A stretch of 64,000 bases of DNA from Corythucha ciliata (GCA_038030265.1 CM075940.1:14508001-14572000); one strand, 5' to 3'; positions 52,738 through 63,451 are shown, counted from the stretch's first letter. The notes: a model not told the origin generated them from the letters alone. A program made the numbers and translations.

Positions 52738-53064
52738 GGTAGTGGACGGACTAATTAGGTTACTCTGGAAAGCGAAGGCTTTTACACCCAGTTGTTTGCC
52801 GATGATGGGGTGATAGTCGCTAGGGGGAAAGACTTATCGACGCTTTGTGCCCTGATGAGGCAGGCGATTTGGTCGGTGAATGGTGAACCTAGAGGAAAAG
52901 GAAACTGATACTTTTTACCTGGAAAAGGGTTATGTGAGGGGTTAGAACCAGCATATGTCACAAGGGGGAGGAAATCGTTTTAGCTCCGGAAGTAAAATAC
53001 TTCCACACCCACATCAAGGAAGTGCAATGCAAGGCTGTAAACGCCTTTCATCAAACAAGAAGAA

Positions 53065-54420
53065 TAACTCGCGAATTTTCTCAATTTTAGCCACGAATTG
53101 GCGTTTTCCTCAATTTTTAGCCGGGAATAGCACTTTTTCCCTATTTGAGCTGAAAACTAGAGCTTTTATTTATTTATGCCAGGCTAATTAGTGAATGTTT
53201 TAAATATTAACTGCTTTTTTTACTTTTTCAGTCCCGCATTGGCAATTTTTCCTTCAATTTTTGCTATGTATTAGCGCTTTTTCTCAATTTCGCAGCGCAG
53301 TAGGGTTTCTACTTTCTATCGTTTGTATTGGTGATTTTCCTCATTTTTAGCCACGAATTATCGTTTTCCTCATTTTCAGCTAAAGATTAGCCATGTTTTT
53401 CATTTTTAGCAGCGAATTAGCACAATTCTCAGTTTGATTTGAAAATTAGTGTTTTTCTTAATGTTAGCCGCCCTAGTTAATATATTTTATCAATTTTATC
53501 CGCGTTGTTTTTTTAGATATTAGCCCGCGTAAGCAATTTTTTTCTACTTTCTGTTATCGCTGTTTCTCAGTTTGAGCCGCGAATCTTTCAGAAGCTATAC
53601 GGATTTTCGTTTTCACAATTTCAGCCGCGAATTAGACATTTTCTTCATTTTTATATTCTTTATCCGCGAACTAGTGATTTTTCTCCGTTTAAGCTGTGAA
53701 ATAGCGTTTTATGATAATTTTGCAGCGAATTAGCATATCTATTTTGCTTGCATAACGATTTTTCGCCATTTCAGTTATGAATTTGCCATTTTGGCCCAAT
53801 TTTAATCCGAATTAGCGTTGTTTTTGTAAATATAACCCGCGATGTTTTTTTACTTGTATATCCTTGAATTAGTAGAAGTAGCGTGTAGTATTCTCAACTG
53901 TGTAGCCGCGAGCTTGACCCAAAAACAACACTTTTGAACTGATTTCTAAATTTTAGCCGTGGAATGGCCGTCATACACTGCGAATCGACGATTTTTTCTC
54001 AATTTCTGTCTGGATGTTGCATCGTGAGACCACGAACCAGCGCTTTTTCACTGTTATAGCCACGAATATTAGCGCTTTTTCTTATGTTTTTGCCGTGTGT
54101 TGTAAATTGCCGATCAGTACATTAGTGCGCTTAAGGACCTAACGAAACTGAGGACGGTCCATTTTCTCTGTTTTATCAATGAATTTCTCTCAAGAAGGCG
54201 CAAATTTCTGTATTTCAGCCACCAGAATAGCATTCTGGGGGGGATCAATCGAATAGTCAGCCCACACTCTTTGCTGATATCACTTGTAACGTTACATTCT
54301 CCAGGTCGGATGTAGACTGAAATTCGTAGAAAGGAGCCAAATCGCTGTCCAATCTTTTCACAAGAATGAACCTAAAAATCCTCATTTTTCCGTATTTAAG
54401 CTTTTCGGTGGCCCGGGGTG
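53065..54420 (+). repeat. Segmental duplication, copy 2
   Basis: Same order as 23133-24415: minus-orientation family A units, then CAAAAACAACACTTTTG, GTTGCATCGTGAGACCACG, AAGAAGGCGCAAATTTCTG and ATCAATCGAATAGTCAGCCC, then TATTTAAGCTTTTCGG. An extra 25 bp or so (TTTGCTGATATCACTTG) is present at about 54271 in this copy only. Confidence 0.8.
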
Positions 54421-54459
54421 GTACGTCCGCCCCCTCGCCCCTACATCGGTACGCTACTG
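54290..54459 (-). mobile_element. hAT-like left terminus, inverted
   Basis: TCTCCAGGTCGGATGTAG, GAAAGGAGCC, AAGCTTTTCGG, GGCCCGGGGTGG, CCGCCCCCTCGCCCCTACAT and CGGTACGCTACTG end at 54459. It is the mirror of 62022-62240. The partner end is missing because the array abuts the LINE at 53050. Confidence 0.6.
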
Positions 54460-54489
54460 CCGCAAATTGTCATGTTTTTTTGTTGTTCT

Positions 54490-54720
54490 TTTTCTTCTCT
54501 GAATTAAAATTTGCCTCTATTTTAACCGTGAATGAGTGATTTTGTTAATTTTTAATCGTGTATTAGGAACCGCTTTTTCTCAATTTTAGCCGTGAACTTG
54601 CTCTTGCCCCAATCCATGAACAGTGCAGCGTTAGCGTGTTTTCCACGTTTTAGCCGTTGTCATAAACTGTGAATTCGCAAATGTTTCTCAATTTTAGTTA
54701 TTAAGGCTCTGAATCTGCTC
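54490..54720 (-). repeat. Family A remnant, minus orientation
   Basis: Six to eight diverged units after the terminus at 54459. Confidence 0.55.
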
Positions 54721-55300
54721 AGTTAATAACGTTTTATTGAGCTTAAATTGCAGGAACACGCCAGTACGGTTTGGGCTGTCACCGGCTGCTTAAACTTGTG
54801 GCGTCACGTCTACGTGCGTTGCGGGTTCCTTTGGTTTGCTCATCCAACAAGGAGGATAAACCGGTGCGCCCTAAATTTTGATATCACTTATTATCTGTCA
54901 CTGTCAGTGTTCTTCAGAATTCACATTTTTATTTGTGGGTATTTTTATTTTTAGTTCAAGGCACAAAAGGGGACGAGGTGAGTCGTATTTTTACCCGTTT
55001 GAGCAAGTTTTTCACAATTCGAGGGTACGTTTTACGTTCCTGTGTGTGTGTTTGGGGGGGGGGGGGTTCCACGCCAAACGACTGCACGAATAATATCCCG
55101 ACCATGAACCAAAGCTTGTTATTTCCTATTGAAAGGGCTGACGGATCTCCATCAGTAAGGCGTACGTACTTTGCTTGATGTCAGTTAATCCTGAAATTCG
55201 AGCACCATGCTTCCTCTCTTTTTATTTTCCTCCTTTCAACTTTTTGATTTCCGAAATGCCCCCCCCCCTCCGAAGAATGCGAGGGCGGTGAGTGACAAAC
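54720..55300. other. No gene identified
   Basis: Unique-looking sequence with a run of 14 G near 55056 and 10 C near 55260. Short frames only. Confidence 0.4.
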
Positions 55301-55329
55301 CCAGCTCGCCCCTCTCTCTTTTTCGACAG

Positions 55330-55755
55330 GCCTGGGTCCAGCCACAGTAAAGCTCCAACCACAGCCCAGCTACAAAACCCCAAAGAAGGGCCCAAACACA
55401 ACAAAGCTCAAAACAAACCACACCGTGAAGCTTCTATCACACAGATGGCCGGATAAGGCCAACTACTGCCAAGATCCAACCACAGCAACAGTCCAAACAT
55501 AGCTCGGGTCGAACCATAGCTAAGCTCTAACCACAGTGAAGCCCCCAACCGTAGCGGAGCTCTTAACCCCAGTATAGCTCCAAAAACTAAGAAGACCCAA
55601 CCACAGCCAAGGTCCAACCACAGTAACGGTCCAACCACAGCAAACGTCCAACCATAGCTCGGGTCAAACCACAGTGGAAGCCCCAACCGTAGCGGAACTC
55701 TTAACCCAAGTCCAGCTCCAAACACAAAGAAGACCCAACCTCAGCAAAGCTTAAG
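55330..55755. repeat. Family F tandem array (CCAACCACAGC units), part 1
   Basis: Units of 16-19 bp built on GGTCCAACCACAGCAAA. A higher-order block of about 155 bp repeats: CATAGCTCGGGTC, then CCGTAGCGGA, then AAAGAAGACCC, at about 55497 and 55653. The array has few stops on the minus strand and so gives long meaningless frames. Confidence 0.75.
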
Positions 55756-55764
55756 CCCACAGTA

Positions 55765-55850
55765 AATCTGCCGGCCTTAGACACTAGCGCCCCCCCCCCT
55801 CGGGCGAATCTTTCACCAGCGCCCCATGAAGGCACCGTTATTAAGCCGCG
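55765..55850. repeat. Dispersed repeat G, partial copy 3
   Basis: GCCGGCCTTAGACACTAGCG, a run of 12 C, then CGGGCGAATCTTTCACCAGC. It matches 41785-41830 and 48755-48800 and separates family F from a family A array. Confidence 0.6.
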
Positions 55851-56615
55851 ATTTGGCGTTTTTTCAACACTTCAGCGCTTCTTCTCAATTTCATCGGTGA
55901 ATTAGATATTTTCCCCCATTTTGGCGTGCGATTTTTCTCAATTTTTGCCGCGAGTTAGCGATGTTTTTCAAATTTTGACGCGAGTTAACGATTTTTCTCT
56001 ATTTTGCCGTAAATTAGCTCTTTTTTTTCCTAATTGGCCACGAAGTTACCACCGGAAACCTCGCTCGGCTTGCCATTTTCCCAATTTTCTGTGAATTAGC
56101 AAATTTTCTCAAATTAACCCCCAAAAGTAGTTATTTTTCCTTATTTTATCTGCACATTAGCGTTTTCCCTCGTTTTAAGCGCTAAAACTATAGATTTTTC
56201 TACATGTCAGCCACGAATTAGATTTTTCCGCCAATTTTCGTCGCTAATTAACTGAAGCTTTTTTCTGGATTTGGCCGAGGATAAGCGATTTTAGTTCACT
56301 TTCTGGCGCAAAGTTACCTTCAGAAGCCGAGAATTTGACGTTTTCTCCTTTTAAACAGCGAATTAGCGTTCCTAACTTTAGCGCTTCTTCTCAATTTTAT
56401 CGGTGAATTAGCCACGGGTGAGCGATTTTTCACCACTTTAGCAGTGAATTAGCGATTTTTCGGTGAATTCGTGTTTTTTTCTGATTTTAACCGCTAATGA
56501 GCCATTTTTCTCAATTTCACCTTACTTCGTAGCTTCGAATTTAGTGATTTTGTTCGCTTTTTGCCATTAATTAGCGGTTTTTCTCAGTTTGAGCCGCGAA
56601 CTTGCCTTCAGAAAC
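55850..56615 (-). repeat. Family A array, minus orientation
   Basis: Inverted units with variant units (AAGTTACCTTCAGAAGCCGA and similar) near 56043, 56310 and 56600. It is sandwiched between two family F blocks. Confidence 0.75.
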
Positions 56616-56689
56616 AGAAAATAATGAAAAATGAACGGATAAAAAAATTACCCCCCCCCTTCATTAAAGCCGGTACTGAACCACAGTAA

Positions 56690-56960
56690 GGGTCCAACCA
56701 CAGCACGGGGCCAAACCACAGCAAAAGTCCAACCACAGTAAGGACCCCAGCCAAGGTCCAACCACAGTGAAGCCCCAACCAAAGCGGAGCTTCAAACCCC
56801 GTTAAAGATCCAAATACAAAGAATTCCGAACCACAGCAAAGCTCCAACCACAGTAAGGGGTCCAACCCCAGCCAAGGTCCAACCACAGCAAAAGTCCAAC
56901 CATAGCTCGGGTCTAACCACAGCAAAACTCTAACCATAGTGAAACCCCAACCATAGAGGA
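56690..56960. repeat. Family F tandem array, part 2
   Basis: The same CCAACCACAGC units as 55330-55755, including CATAGCTCGGGTCTAACC near 56900. The two blocks were probably one array split by 55765-56690. Confidence 0.75.
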
Positions 56961-56969
56961 GATAACGGA

Positions 56970-57811
56970 CCCATTGCCCCCCCCCCCCGCCCTTTCTCGC
57001 TTAATAGGCCTGCTTTAACTCTAGACCGAAAATCGGCCCCTTGTGTGCGCTAAACTTATGTAATTATAGGTGAGTCGATCCCGCGAAATTGGTTTTCAAT
57101 GGGCCAACCGCGGGAAATTTTGTTCATGAAAGGAGCCAGACCCTTGGCACTGCTCTTCAAAATGAGCAACAACCGTGGAAGTATTTGAAAGAGCTAAACC
57201 ACCGGAAATCGCTTGTTTTTGAGGAGCCGGAGGTCAAATTGGTTCTTAAATTAGTCAAAACAGCAAAATTGGGTTCTGTAAGTGCTGAATCCGCGAAATT
57301 GGAATTCTCGGGGGGAATATTCTTGCCTCCGCCCCCCCCCCCCAAATTGGAGTTTTCGGGATTAATTTGCCATTGTATGGCCGATACCAGCGAGATTCGT
57401 CTTCAACGAGGCTCTTCCTTGGACTTCAGGCCTCGGATTTCATGGAAAAATCGTGCGGTCCCCAAGAATAAGAGTCAGTGTCCAATAACGTCATACCACT
57501 TTCTGTTTTTGTGGTCAAATAATCGATTTCTGAGGGTAAGTAATCCCCCCCCCCCAAATATGTAATTCCATCCAATCAGCACGATAAGTTTCAAATATCG
57601 TACGGTTGCATTGAAACTTCGTCAAAGATTCAGTTTTTGGTGATTGGGGTTTCAAGTTTGGGGGTTTTCGTCAGCCTTTTGATTCTAAGCTTAAGTAAAC
57701 GCAGTTTAAGTACTCCCAACCCGGAGTTTTGGAGTATTCACAAGTTCCGAAATAAACAATATGACTTTTACAGCTAATTTCAACCCTTTTTTCTTCTTTC
57801 ATCCATTTCAG
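56970..57811. other. Upstream region of FMC1; no gene supported
   Basis: It contains GCGAAATTGG-type short repeats and C runs (56980, 57338, 57546). An open frame at 57089-57565 is built from these and is not called. TTCATCCATTTCAG at 57798-57811 is a strong splice acceptor and suggests a 5' UTR intron of FMC1. Confidence 0.45.
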
Positions 57812-57880
57812 ACGTCTTCAACCATCGTCCCCTCGCAGTTCCGTTCTCCTCCCCCCCCCCTTAACCCGCATAAATGAGCC

Positions 57881-58204
57881 ATGTCGATGACCAAAGCGAC
57901 TGCCACTCTCAAGACGATGCGTCATCTCCTCTCCGAACTTCGAAAAGGAACACCGACGAAGAGGCTCCGCGAAAATGAAGCTGTCGAACTCGTCTTTAAA
58001 AAATACCGTCAGTTTCAAGTCACCGAAGAGCAGTACTGCAAACCAAAAAATGAAATGTCTCATCTGGGCGAGACGTTGGCGACGTATTTTTCCAGTTCGA
58101 GACAGTACAAGGATTTATTAAAAGTGTACTTCAAGGCGGGTGAAAGGTCGGTGAAGGAGACAGCCGATTTGGTCGGTTTTAAACTTCCTCATGACCCCAA
58201 ATAA
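57881..58204 (+). CDS. FMC1: FMC1-like ATP synthase assembly factor
   Basis: 107 residues, uninterrupted, close to human FMC1 (113). The N-terminal helix with LLSELRKG matches the human LLRELR segment. The middle aligns loosely, and the C terminus GERSVKETADLVGFKLPHDP matches the family signature closely. FMC1 is a small LYR-related mitochondrial matrix protein needed for assembly of the F1 part of ATP synthase. The ATG at 57881 is 30 bp after a run of 11 C and 70 bp after a splice acceptor at 57811. A second ATG two codons in (57887) is possible. The stop at 58202-58204 overlaps the POMK start by 14 bp, so both may be made from one mRNA. Confidence 0.88.
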   Translation: MSMTKATATLKTMRHLLSELRKGTPTKRLRENEAVELVFKKYRQFQVTEEQYCKPKNEMSHLGETLATYFSSSRQYKDLLKVYFKAGERSVKETADLVGFKLPHDPK

Positions 58205-59048
58205 GGTTCTAGTTTTGTTCACTATTTTGTTTCCGGTAGTTCATAATAAAATAAATTGTCCTAAAGGGTTTTTTATTTTGGAAGGTATGACTCAATGTCA
58301 TCCGTACTTGAGTTGTACTGATTTGAATGACGTGAAGCTCATTCGAAAAATCGGACACGGTGCAGTCAAAAACGTTTATTTAGCCCGTTGGAAAGATTAT
58401 TTAGTCGCTTTTTCAACTCTTAGGAACAATTTATTCGTCGAAGATTTCAAGGAAGGTCTAAAATTGTTTAAATTATTCACTCCCAGCATATTTATAACAA
58501 GATTAGTTGGGTACTGTGAGACAAAAAATATATTAATAACCGAATTTCATGAATTAAATAATGCTAATAGTCCGTCGATTCGCCAAATAGTCGATAAATC
58601 TCCCGTAATGGGTCTTAAATTGTGTTTAAACTACGCTCGTATCCTCAATTTTATACACAGTCGACACGGGGTTAGAGTAAACTGTGACTCAAACAGTCTT
58701 CAGAAGACATTAAGTCAAATTCTCATCACTAAAAAGTGGAAACTTGTTTTAAATGACCTTGACGCTCTTCCGATTCGTGGCGTCAACTCTTCGGTTGTGT
58801 GTGGCAGTGGCGATATGACGCGGTTTGATCGCGAACTGTCGCCCCCTGAGTACTACTCCCGGGGAGAATGTACAGAACAGTGTGACGTGTGGAAAGTGCC
58901 GGACGTTTGTAATTATTTCCTCGGTGGAAGTCATTACAGTGTTTTACAGTATTCAGTTTTCGGTGTTCACAGTAAATGTAAAGAAACTGATCCGGCGAAA
59001 CGGCCTTCGTCTAGTGATTTAGTCAAATTGTACAAATCTTTGTTGTAG
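58191..59048 (+). CDS. POMK: Protein O-mannose kinase
   Basis: 285 residues in a single exon. A short hydrophobic stretch (residues 5-17) precedes CPKGFFILEGMTQCHPYLSC, which aligns with human POMK around CPYGHF...MKNCSPWLSC, so the start inside the FMC1 stop region is credible and provides a signal anchor or signal peptide. Kinase-like core: GHGAVK (55-60), RLVGYCE (104-110), CDSNSLQKTLSQ (165-176), LNDLDALP (187-194), SPPE (217-220) and DVWKVPDV (232-239). The family looks like a pseudokinase but phosphorylates the 6-position of O-mannose on alpha-dystroglycan in the ER lumen. The protein is shorter than human (350) at both ends. It converges on the Munc13-like gene, with 198 bp between stops. 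Confidence 0.93.
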   Translation: MTPNKVLVLFTILFPVVHNKINCPKGFFILEGMTQCHPYLSCTDLNDVKLIRKIGHGAVKNVYLARWKDYLVAFSTLRNNLFVEDFKEGLKLFKLFTPSIFITRLVGYCETKNILITEFHELNNANSPSIRQIVDKSPVMGLKLCLNYARILNFIHSRHGVRVNCDSNSLQKTLSQILITKKWKLVLNDLDALPIRGVNSSVVCGSGDMTRFDRELSPPEYYSRGECTEQCDVWKVPDVCNYFLGGSHYSVLQYSVFGVHSKCKETDPAKRPSSSDLVKLYKSLL

Positions 59049-59246
59049 CTGAAAAAACTTAGTCGATCAAAAGTGTATCGAAGCAATTAAGGATGTTATG
59101 GGTCTGAAATATTCTCTATTACACTGAAAATATATCTATTTTATTATAGGTATAAATATAGACTTCAAACTTTGATAAAAATCCCTGGCATTGAGTCTGA
59201 AAAATAGTTATTCTTACATTTAATAATACTTTTTCTTTGGGTTTGT

Positions 59247-60734
59247 TCAATGATGATGATGATGATTATTATTATTATTATTATTATTTGTCTGCGCCTT
59301 GGTTTTCTGGCGCTTCATGAAATCCTTCGCTAGTTTTTCACCTTGCCTGTGTTCGATTGCTTTTACGACGTCGGTGTCTGTAAAATAACTCCTTGATTTA
59401 ATAGCTCTGTACAAAAAATAAAAATTAGGCGAACCTAAATTGATGGGCTTTGTTAGCCTCAAATGAACTTGGCTCATTTCGTGAATGGACGTTTCTAGAG
59501 TTGTGCGTGGAATGTCATCAAATGGAACAAACGCCTCGGCGACAAATTGACTGCTCACGCCGAGAAAATCCTGATCTTTTACAACAAAGTGGAGCAAGGC
59601 TTGCTTAATATCTACCTGCTCTTTGGTTAGTTGGCTAAAAAAAAAACAATAAAAATGTAAATAACTTTAATGGAGACTCATATATTTATACTTACAAGGT
59701 AAAAGTCTCATCAAACAGAGGGAATAAGTTCTTTTTTTGAATTTTCGTTTTGGTTTTCCCGAAGTTGTTGAATTTTTCTTCAGGGATGAAGTTGATTTTT
59801 ACGAAAGGATCACATGACCCTGAAAGTAAATCAATTTTGTAATTTTGAATGAAAAGGTTTATTTTAGAGAAATTAACCTCCTGAGTCGTGAGGTAGAAGA
59901 TTTCGAGCGTTGAGTATTTCAACTCGAAGCGTCGTGTGTATTAGCTGCATGCGAACAGTGAGCAGACCGTAGGACGGTCCGTCCTGACTTTTTTGAGTCG
60001 CCAGTCGGTCCTGATAAAAGCGTAGAATGAGGTCGTCCGTTGACATGCCGTGGAGCTGAAGTAATTTACGTATGTGTTTGTACGAGTCGACGCTTTCGAC
60101 ATTTTCAGACTGTTTGAAAAACCCTACGAGGACGCTCAGAGTACTGTCGAGGTTTTGGAAATGAGCTGGTGGTCGTCTTTTCTGTGATGAGAAACAACAT
60201 TTAGTCAGGAGTTTCGAGAGAAACTTTCAAAACGACAAAATTTTCACCTCTAAACTGTCATTCAACACTTCGATTAGTATTGTGTACACAATTTCCCACA
60301 AAATAGACAATATTCTTTCAAAATTTTCGGAATTTAAATGGGAATTCAGAGTAACAAGGTTGTCATCTAAATATTGCATGAGCCTCTCCATGTAGTTATT
60401 TTCCTGATTAATTATTTCTGCACCTTCTTGCAAAAAACGTTTAATCGAAGGGGCCATCTATTTAAGAAAATAAATAAACATTTAGTCCATAATCCATACA
60501 TTCGCGTGCCAAACTTACCTTATTAGCAACCATCTCGAGTAGATCAATTATTTTATTCTTGACCGTGTCGATAGCGTTGTCCACAACTCGAGTCAATGTC
60601 TCCTTACAATGATTGGCTGCTGACTCATTACTGAATTCAGACAGGCTCTGAACGATATTGTCGACGCCCAGCTCAGCCACGAATGGATTGATGGACTGTC
60701 TGACGTAGTCGATGTTGTTGATTGCCAAGCACCA
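59247..60734 (-). CDS. Munc13-4/BAIAP3-like protein, C-terminal part
   Basis: Five minus-strand exons join in phase: 60734-60519, 60457-60248, 60181-59878, 59819-59696 and 59634-59247 (413 residues plus stop). Exons 1-3 carry the MHD2 helical region (CLAINNIDYVRQSINPF, LQLHGMSTDDLILRFYQDRL). The C2B domain spans exons 3-5: LRVEILNARNLLPHDSGG, SCDPFVKI, LFPLFDETFTF and LVFVVKDQDFLG-like HFVVKDQDFLG. It closely follows human UNC13D in this part. These proteins tether and prime vesicles for exocytosis. The tail after the C2B domain ends in eight Asn and five His encoded by AAT and CAT repeats. Exons for the N-terminal half are not in the 3.2 kb of repeats to the right, so the gene is incomplete here. 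Confidence 0.88.
59248..59290 (-). repeat. Coding AAT/CAT microsatellite
   Basis: Eight AAT followed by five CAT codons directly before the TGA stop of the Munc13-like gene. The two repeats are likely one evolving trinucleotide tract. Confidence 0.85.
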
Positions 60735-61019
60735 CTGAAAATGTGACAAAAGAATATTAAACGATCCAATTGAAGGCCTTGAGTTGGTTTCAGAGGTTAT
60801 AATTCAATGGAGCTACTCATTTTAATGTGAAAATTCACGCGTTTGAATCTCATCGTCACTATAAACACTTCTGATTTAAATAATCTTTTGCCAATTTAGG
60901 GAGAGAGCGTGATGGAAACAGGGGGGGGGGGGGTCAAAGGCGATGGTCTGATTGGGGGAGCTGTGAAGCTAAGGAAAAATAAATGACACTTCGCGAAAAT
61001 TTTACCTATAACACGTGTT

Positions 61020-62013
61020 TTAGATTTTTCCATTCACGTGATGTTTCTTCCTTATTGTTTTCTCGCTTAATTGTTCCCCGTTTAAACGTGAATTTTGCCC
61101 TGAATGTGGCGTTCTACTGAAATATTGCCCTAGATGAGGAGTTTTTCGCGAATTCCACCTCCAAAATGGAGCAATTTCCTTTCAAAAATGTTGCCTTCAT
61201 TGTTGCGTTTCTCATGTCTTCCCAACGTGGCGTGCCTTTCCGAAGAAATTCCTCCATTTTATCCGCAAATGAGTGTTTTTTCACAATTGTACCGTGAACG
61301 ATCTCATTTTTAGCCACAAAGGAGTATTATTTTGTCTTCAATTCTACCGTAAATGAGCCTTTTTTTTATTCAATTTTAGTCGTAAAAAGGTTTCCATAAA
61401 ACATGGATTAGCGCCTTTCCTTAATTTTGGCCTGGAATTTGCAAAGTAAAACCACGAATTGGTACGTTTTCCTCTATTCAAGCCACAAAAGAGCGCATTT
61501 TCTAAATTTTACACGAAGATACAGAGCGCAATTTCTCAATTTTAGCCGCAAACTAGTGTTTTTACTCAAGTTTTGCTGCAAATGAGTGTTTTTTCACAAT
61601 TCTATACCGTGAACGAGTCATATCTCTCAATTTTAGCCGTGAAAAGGTCTCCTTAAACCGTGATTTAACCCATTTTCTGAATTTTGACCTGTACTTTGCA
61701 TTGTGAAGCCTCGGAGTTTGGCATTTTTCTCAATTCAAGTCGCGAAAGAACGATTTTTTTTAAAAATTTTAGCTCAAAATAAAGGCAATTTCTTAATTTT
61801 AGCCGCGAATTAGCGTTTTTCCTTAGTTTTAGCCGCAAATTAGTGGTTTTCCTCCGTCAATTGCCAAAATTTTAGGCACGAATTAGCTTATTCGCTCAAT
61901 TTTAGCCGCAAATGAGCCGCTTTTTCTTCTATCATGAACAGGTGGGTAGGTATAGGTGCCTGTGAACTACGAATTGCAGTATTTTCTCAATTTTGGTTTC
62001 GAGTTGCATTGCT
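61020..62013 (-). repeat. Family A array, minus orientation
   Basis: Inverted units. The variant form AAAATGGTCTCC/GAAAAGGTCTCC with TTAAACCGTGA appears near 61385 and 61650. It abuts the hAT-like element at 62022. Confidence 0.7.
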
Positions 62014-62021
62014 TAACTGCG

Positions 62022-63451
62022 CAGTAGCGTATCGAGGTAGTGGCGATGGGGGGGTGGACCGCCCCCGAGCCCTACATCAGGGGAGGGGGGGGGGGCTCGA
62101 AAAGCTTAACGACGGAAAAATGTGGATTTCATGGATGTTGGTAGTACGTGAAAGGGAATTTGTTGTGTTGGACAGCGATTTTTGGTTCCTTTCGACGATT
62201 TTCTGTCCATCCTGACCTGGAGAATAGCAAGTTGTAGGTTATCAACAAAGAATTGGACTAAATATTCGACTCATTTCCACGAACGCGCTATTCTGAAGTT
62301 TCAAATTGAGGAACTTCGCGGCTAAACTAGAGAAAATACGCTGATCCCAAGTTTCTTCAGGTCCTTACGCGGATAAAATTGAGAAGGCGCAGGCAAGCGG
62401 CAAAAGCGCTAATATCAGTGGCCGAAACTGTAAAAAGTGCTCATTGGTAGTTTCTCGACCCAACTTCCAGACCAAAATTGTGACAAAAATCGCTGATACG
62501 CGGTGTATAAAGTCAATTTTACGGAAATATTGTGTAAAAAAAACAAAAAAAAACGCTAATGTGCTGTTCTTGAGCTAAGCCCGCGGCCAAAATGTAAAAA
62601 AAAAAACGCTAATTCAAAGCTACCTATACAAGAAATAATGAGAATATCGGCTAAAATTGAAAAGACAAAAGATAAAATTGAAAAAAAAAACCCTAACTCA
62701 ACGCTCAAATTTGAGCGCTTATACCTGGCAAAATGTCAAAGCGTACAAAAGGCGCTAGAGAAGGCGCTAACTATCGCCTATAATTAGGACAAACGCTAAT
62801 TAATTCGTGGTTAAAATTGAGAAAACGTAAATAAAACATCTCAAGGATATTTTGAGGCTAAAACCGAGAAAATGCGCTATTTGTATAACAAAAAGTGAAA
62901 AAAATATCCAGCGCGTCTAAAATGAAGAAAAACGCTAAATTTCAGCTAATTCCCCGCTAAAAATGGAAAAATCGCTAATTTGCAGCTAAAATTGAGGAAA
63001 ACGCTAATTCGCTGCTAAAATTGAGAAAAAGCATCAACTCACGGCTAAAATTGAAGAAAATCACTTATTCGCGGATGAAGTGTTGTAAAAAGATCTAGTA
63101 AACATGGCTGCAGATGAGAAAAAAAGTTGCTAATTCGCGGCTAAAATCGAGAATAACGTTACTCGCGGCCAAAATTTGCAAAAAGCGCTCTCATTCACGC
63201 GTAAAATGTTCAAAAAAGCCCGGCTAGAATTGAGAAAAATCAGAAAATCGTCAATTTTTCGGCTTAAATTGATGTGTAAGCGTTAATTGGTGGATATGGT
63301 GTAGAAATAGCGCTAATTCGGGGCTAAAATAAAGGACAAATACATAGTTTATTGGCACGTAGAAAGTATATTTGTTGTTTATTTAGAGACTTGAGAGGCC
63401 TCATTGGGATTTCCGCCCCATGCCCCCCCGATAGCTGTAGTTCACCCCGCG
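62022..63451 (+). mobile_element. Non-autonomous hAT-like element filled with family A units
   Basis: The left end CAGTAGCGTATCGAGG is followed by GGGGGGGTGGACCGCCCCCG. The right end is GATAGCTGTAGTTCACCCCGCG. The flanking octamers TAACTGCG (62014-62021) and TAACCGCG (63452-63459) match at 7 of 8 positions and are read as an aged target duplication. The interior is the terminus block seen at 19459 and 54290, then plus-orientation family A units (62270-63330), then the AGGCCTCATTGGGATTTCCG block of the right end. No transposase is encoded. Confidence 0.62.
62270..63330 (+). repeat. Family A array, plus orientation (inside hAT-like element)
   Basis: Units of about 29 bp, clearest at 62955-63080. 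62340-62600 matches 8190-8460 and 19740-19960. Confidence 0.75.

Larger units (their letters stand above)
51000..53050 (+). mobile_element. Non-LTR retrotransposon RT fragment with two nested insertions
   Basis: Translated pieces in shifting frames follow the order of a Jockey/R1-like reverse transcriptase. KSYKAAGCDGIFPYLLQRAG and VPTAWKRKRV lie near 51120-51280, SVLMEKILDLYS near 51345, HPQQHAYRTVRSTDSAL near 51717, ALFLDIGGAFNQVSF near 51815, and FADDGVIVARGKDL near 52800. VKYFHTHIKEVQCKAVNAF ends near 53040. Frameshifts and insertions make it a dead copy. It is cut off at about 53050 by the duplicated family A block. Confidence 0.8.

Noticed and set aside
55222..56937. Long minus-strand frames rich in Leu, Trp and Gly
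   Set aside because: They are translations of the CCAACCACAGC tandem repeat, which lacks stops on that strand.
57089..57565. 158-codon plus-strand open frame
   Set aside because: It is composed of GCGAAATTGG-type repeat pieces and two C runs translated as polyproline. No domain is recognisable and it is not linked by splice sites.
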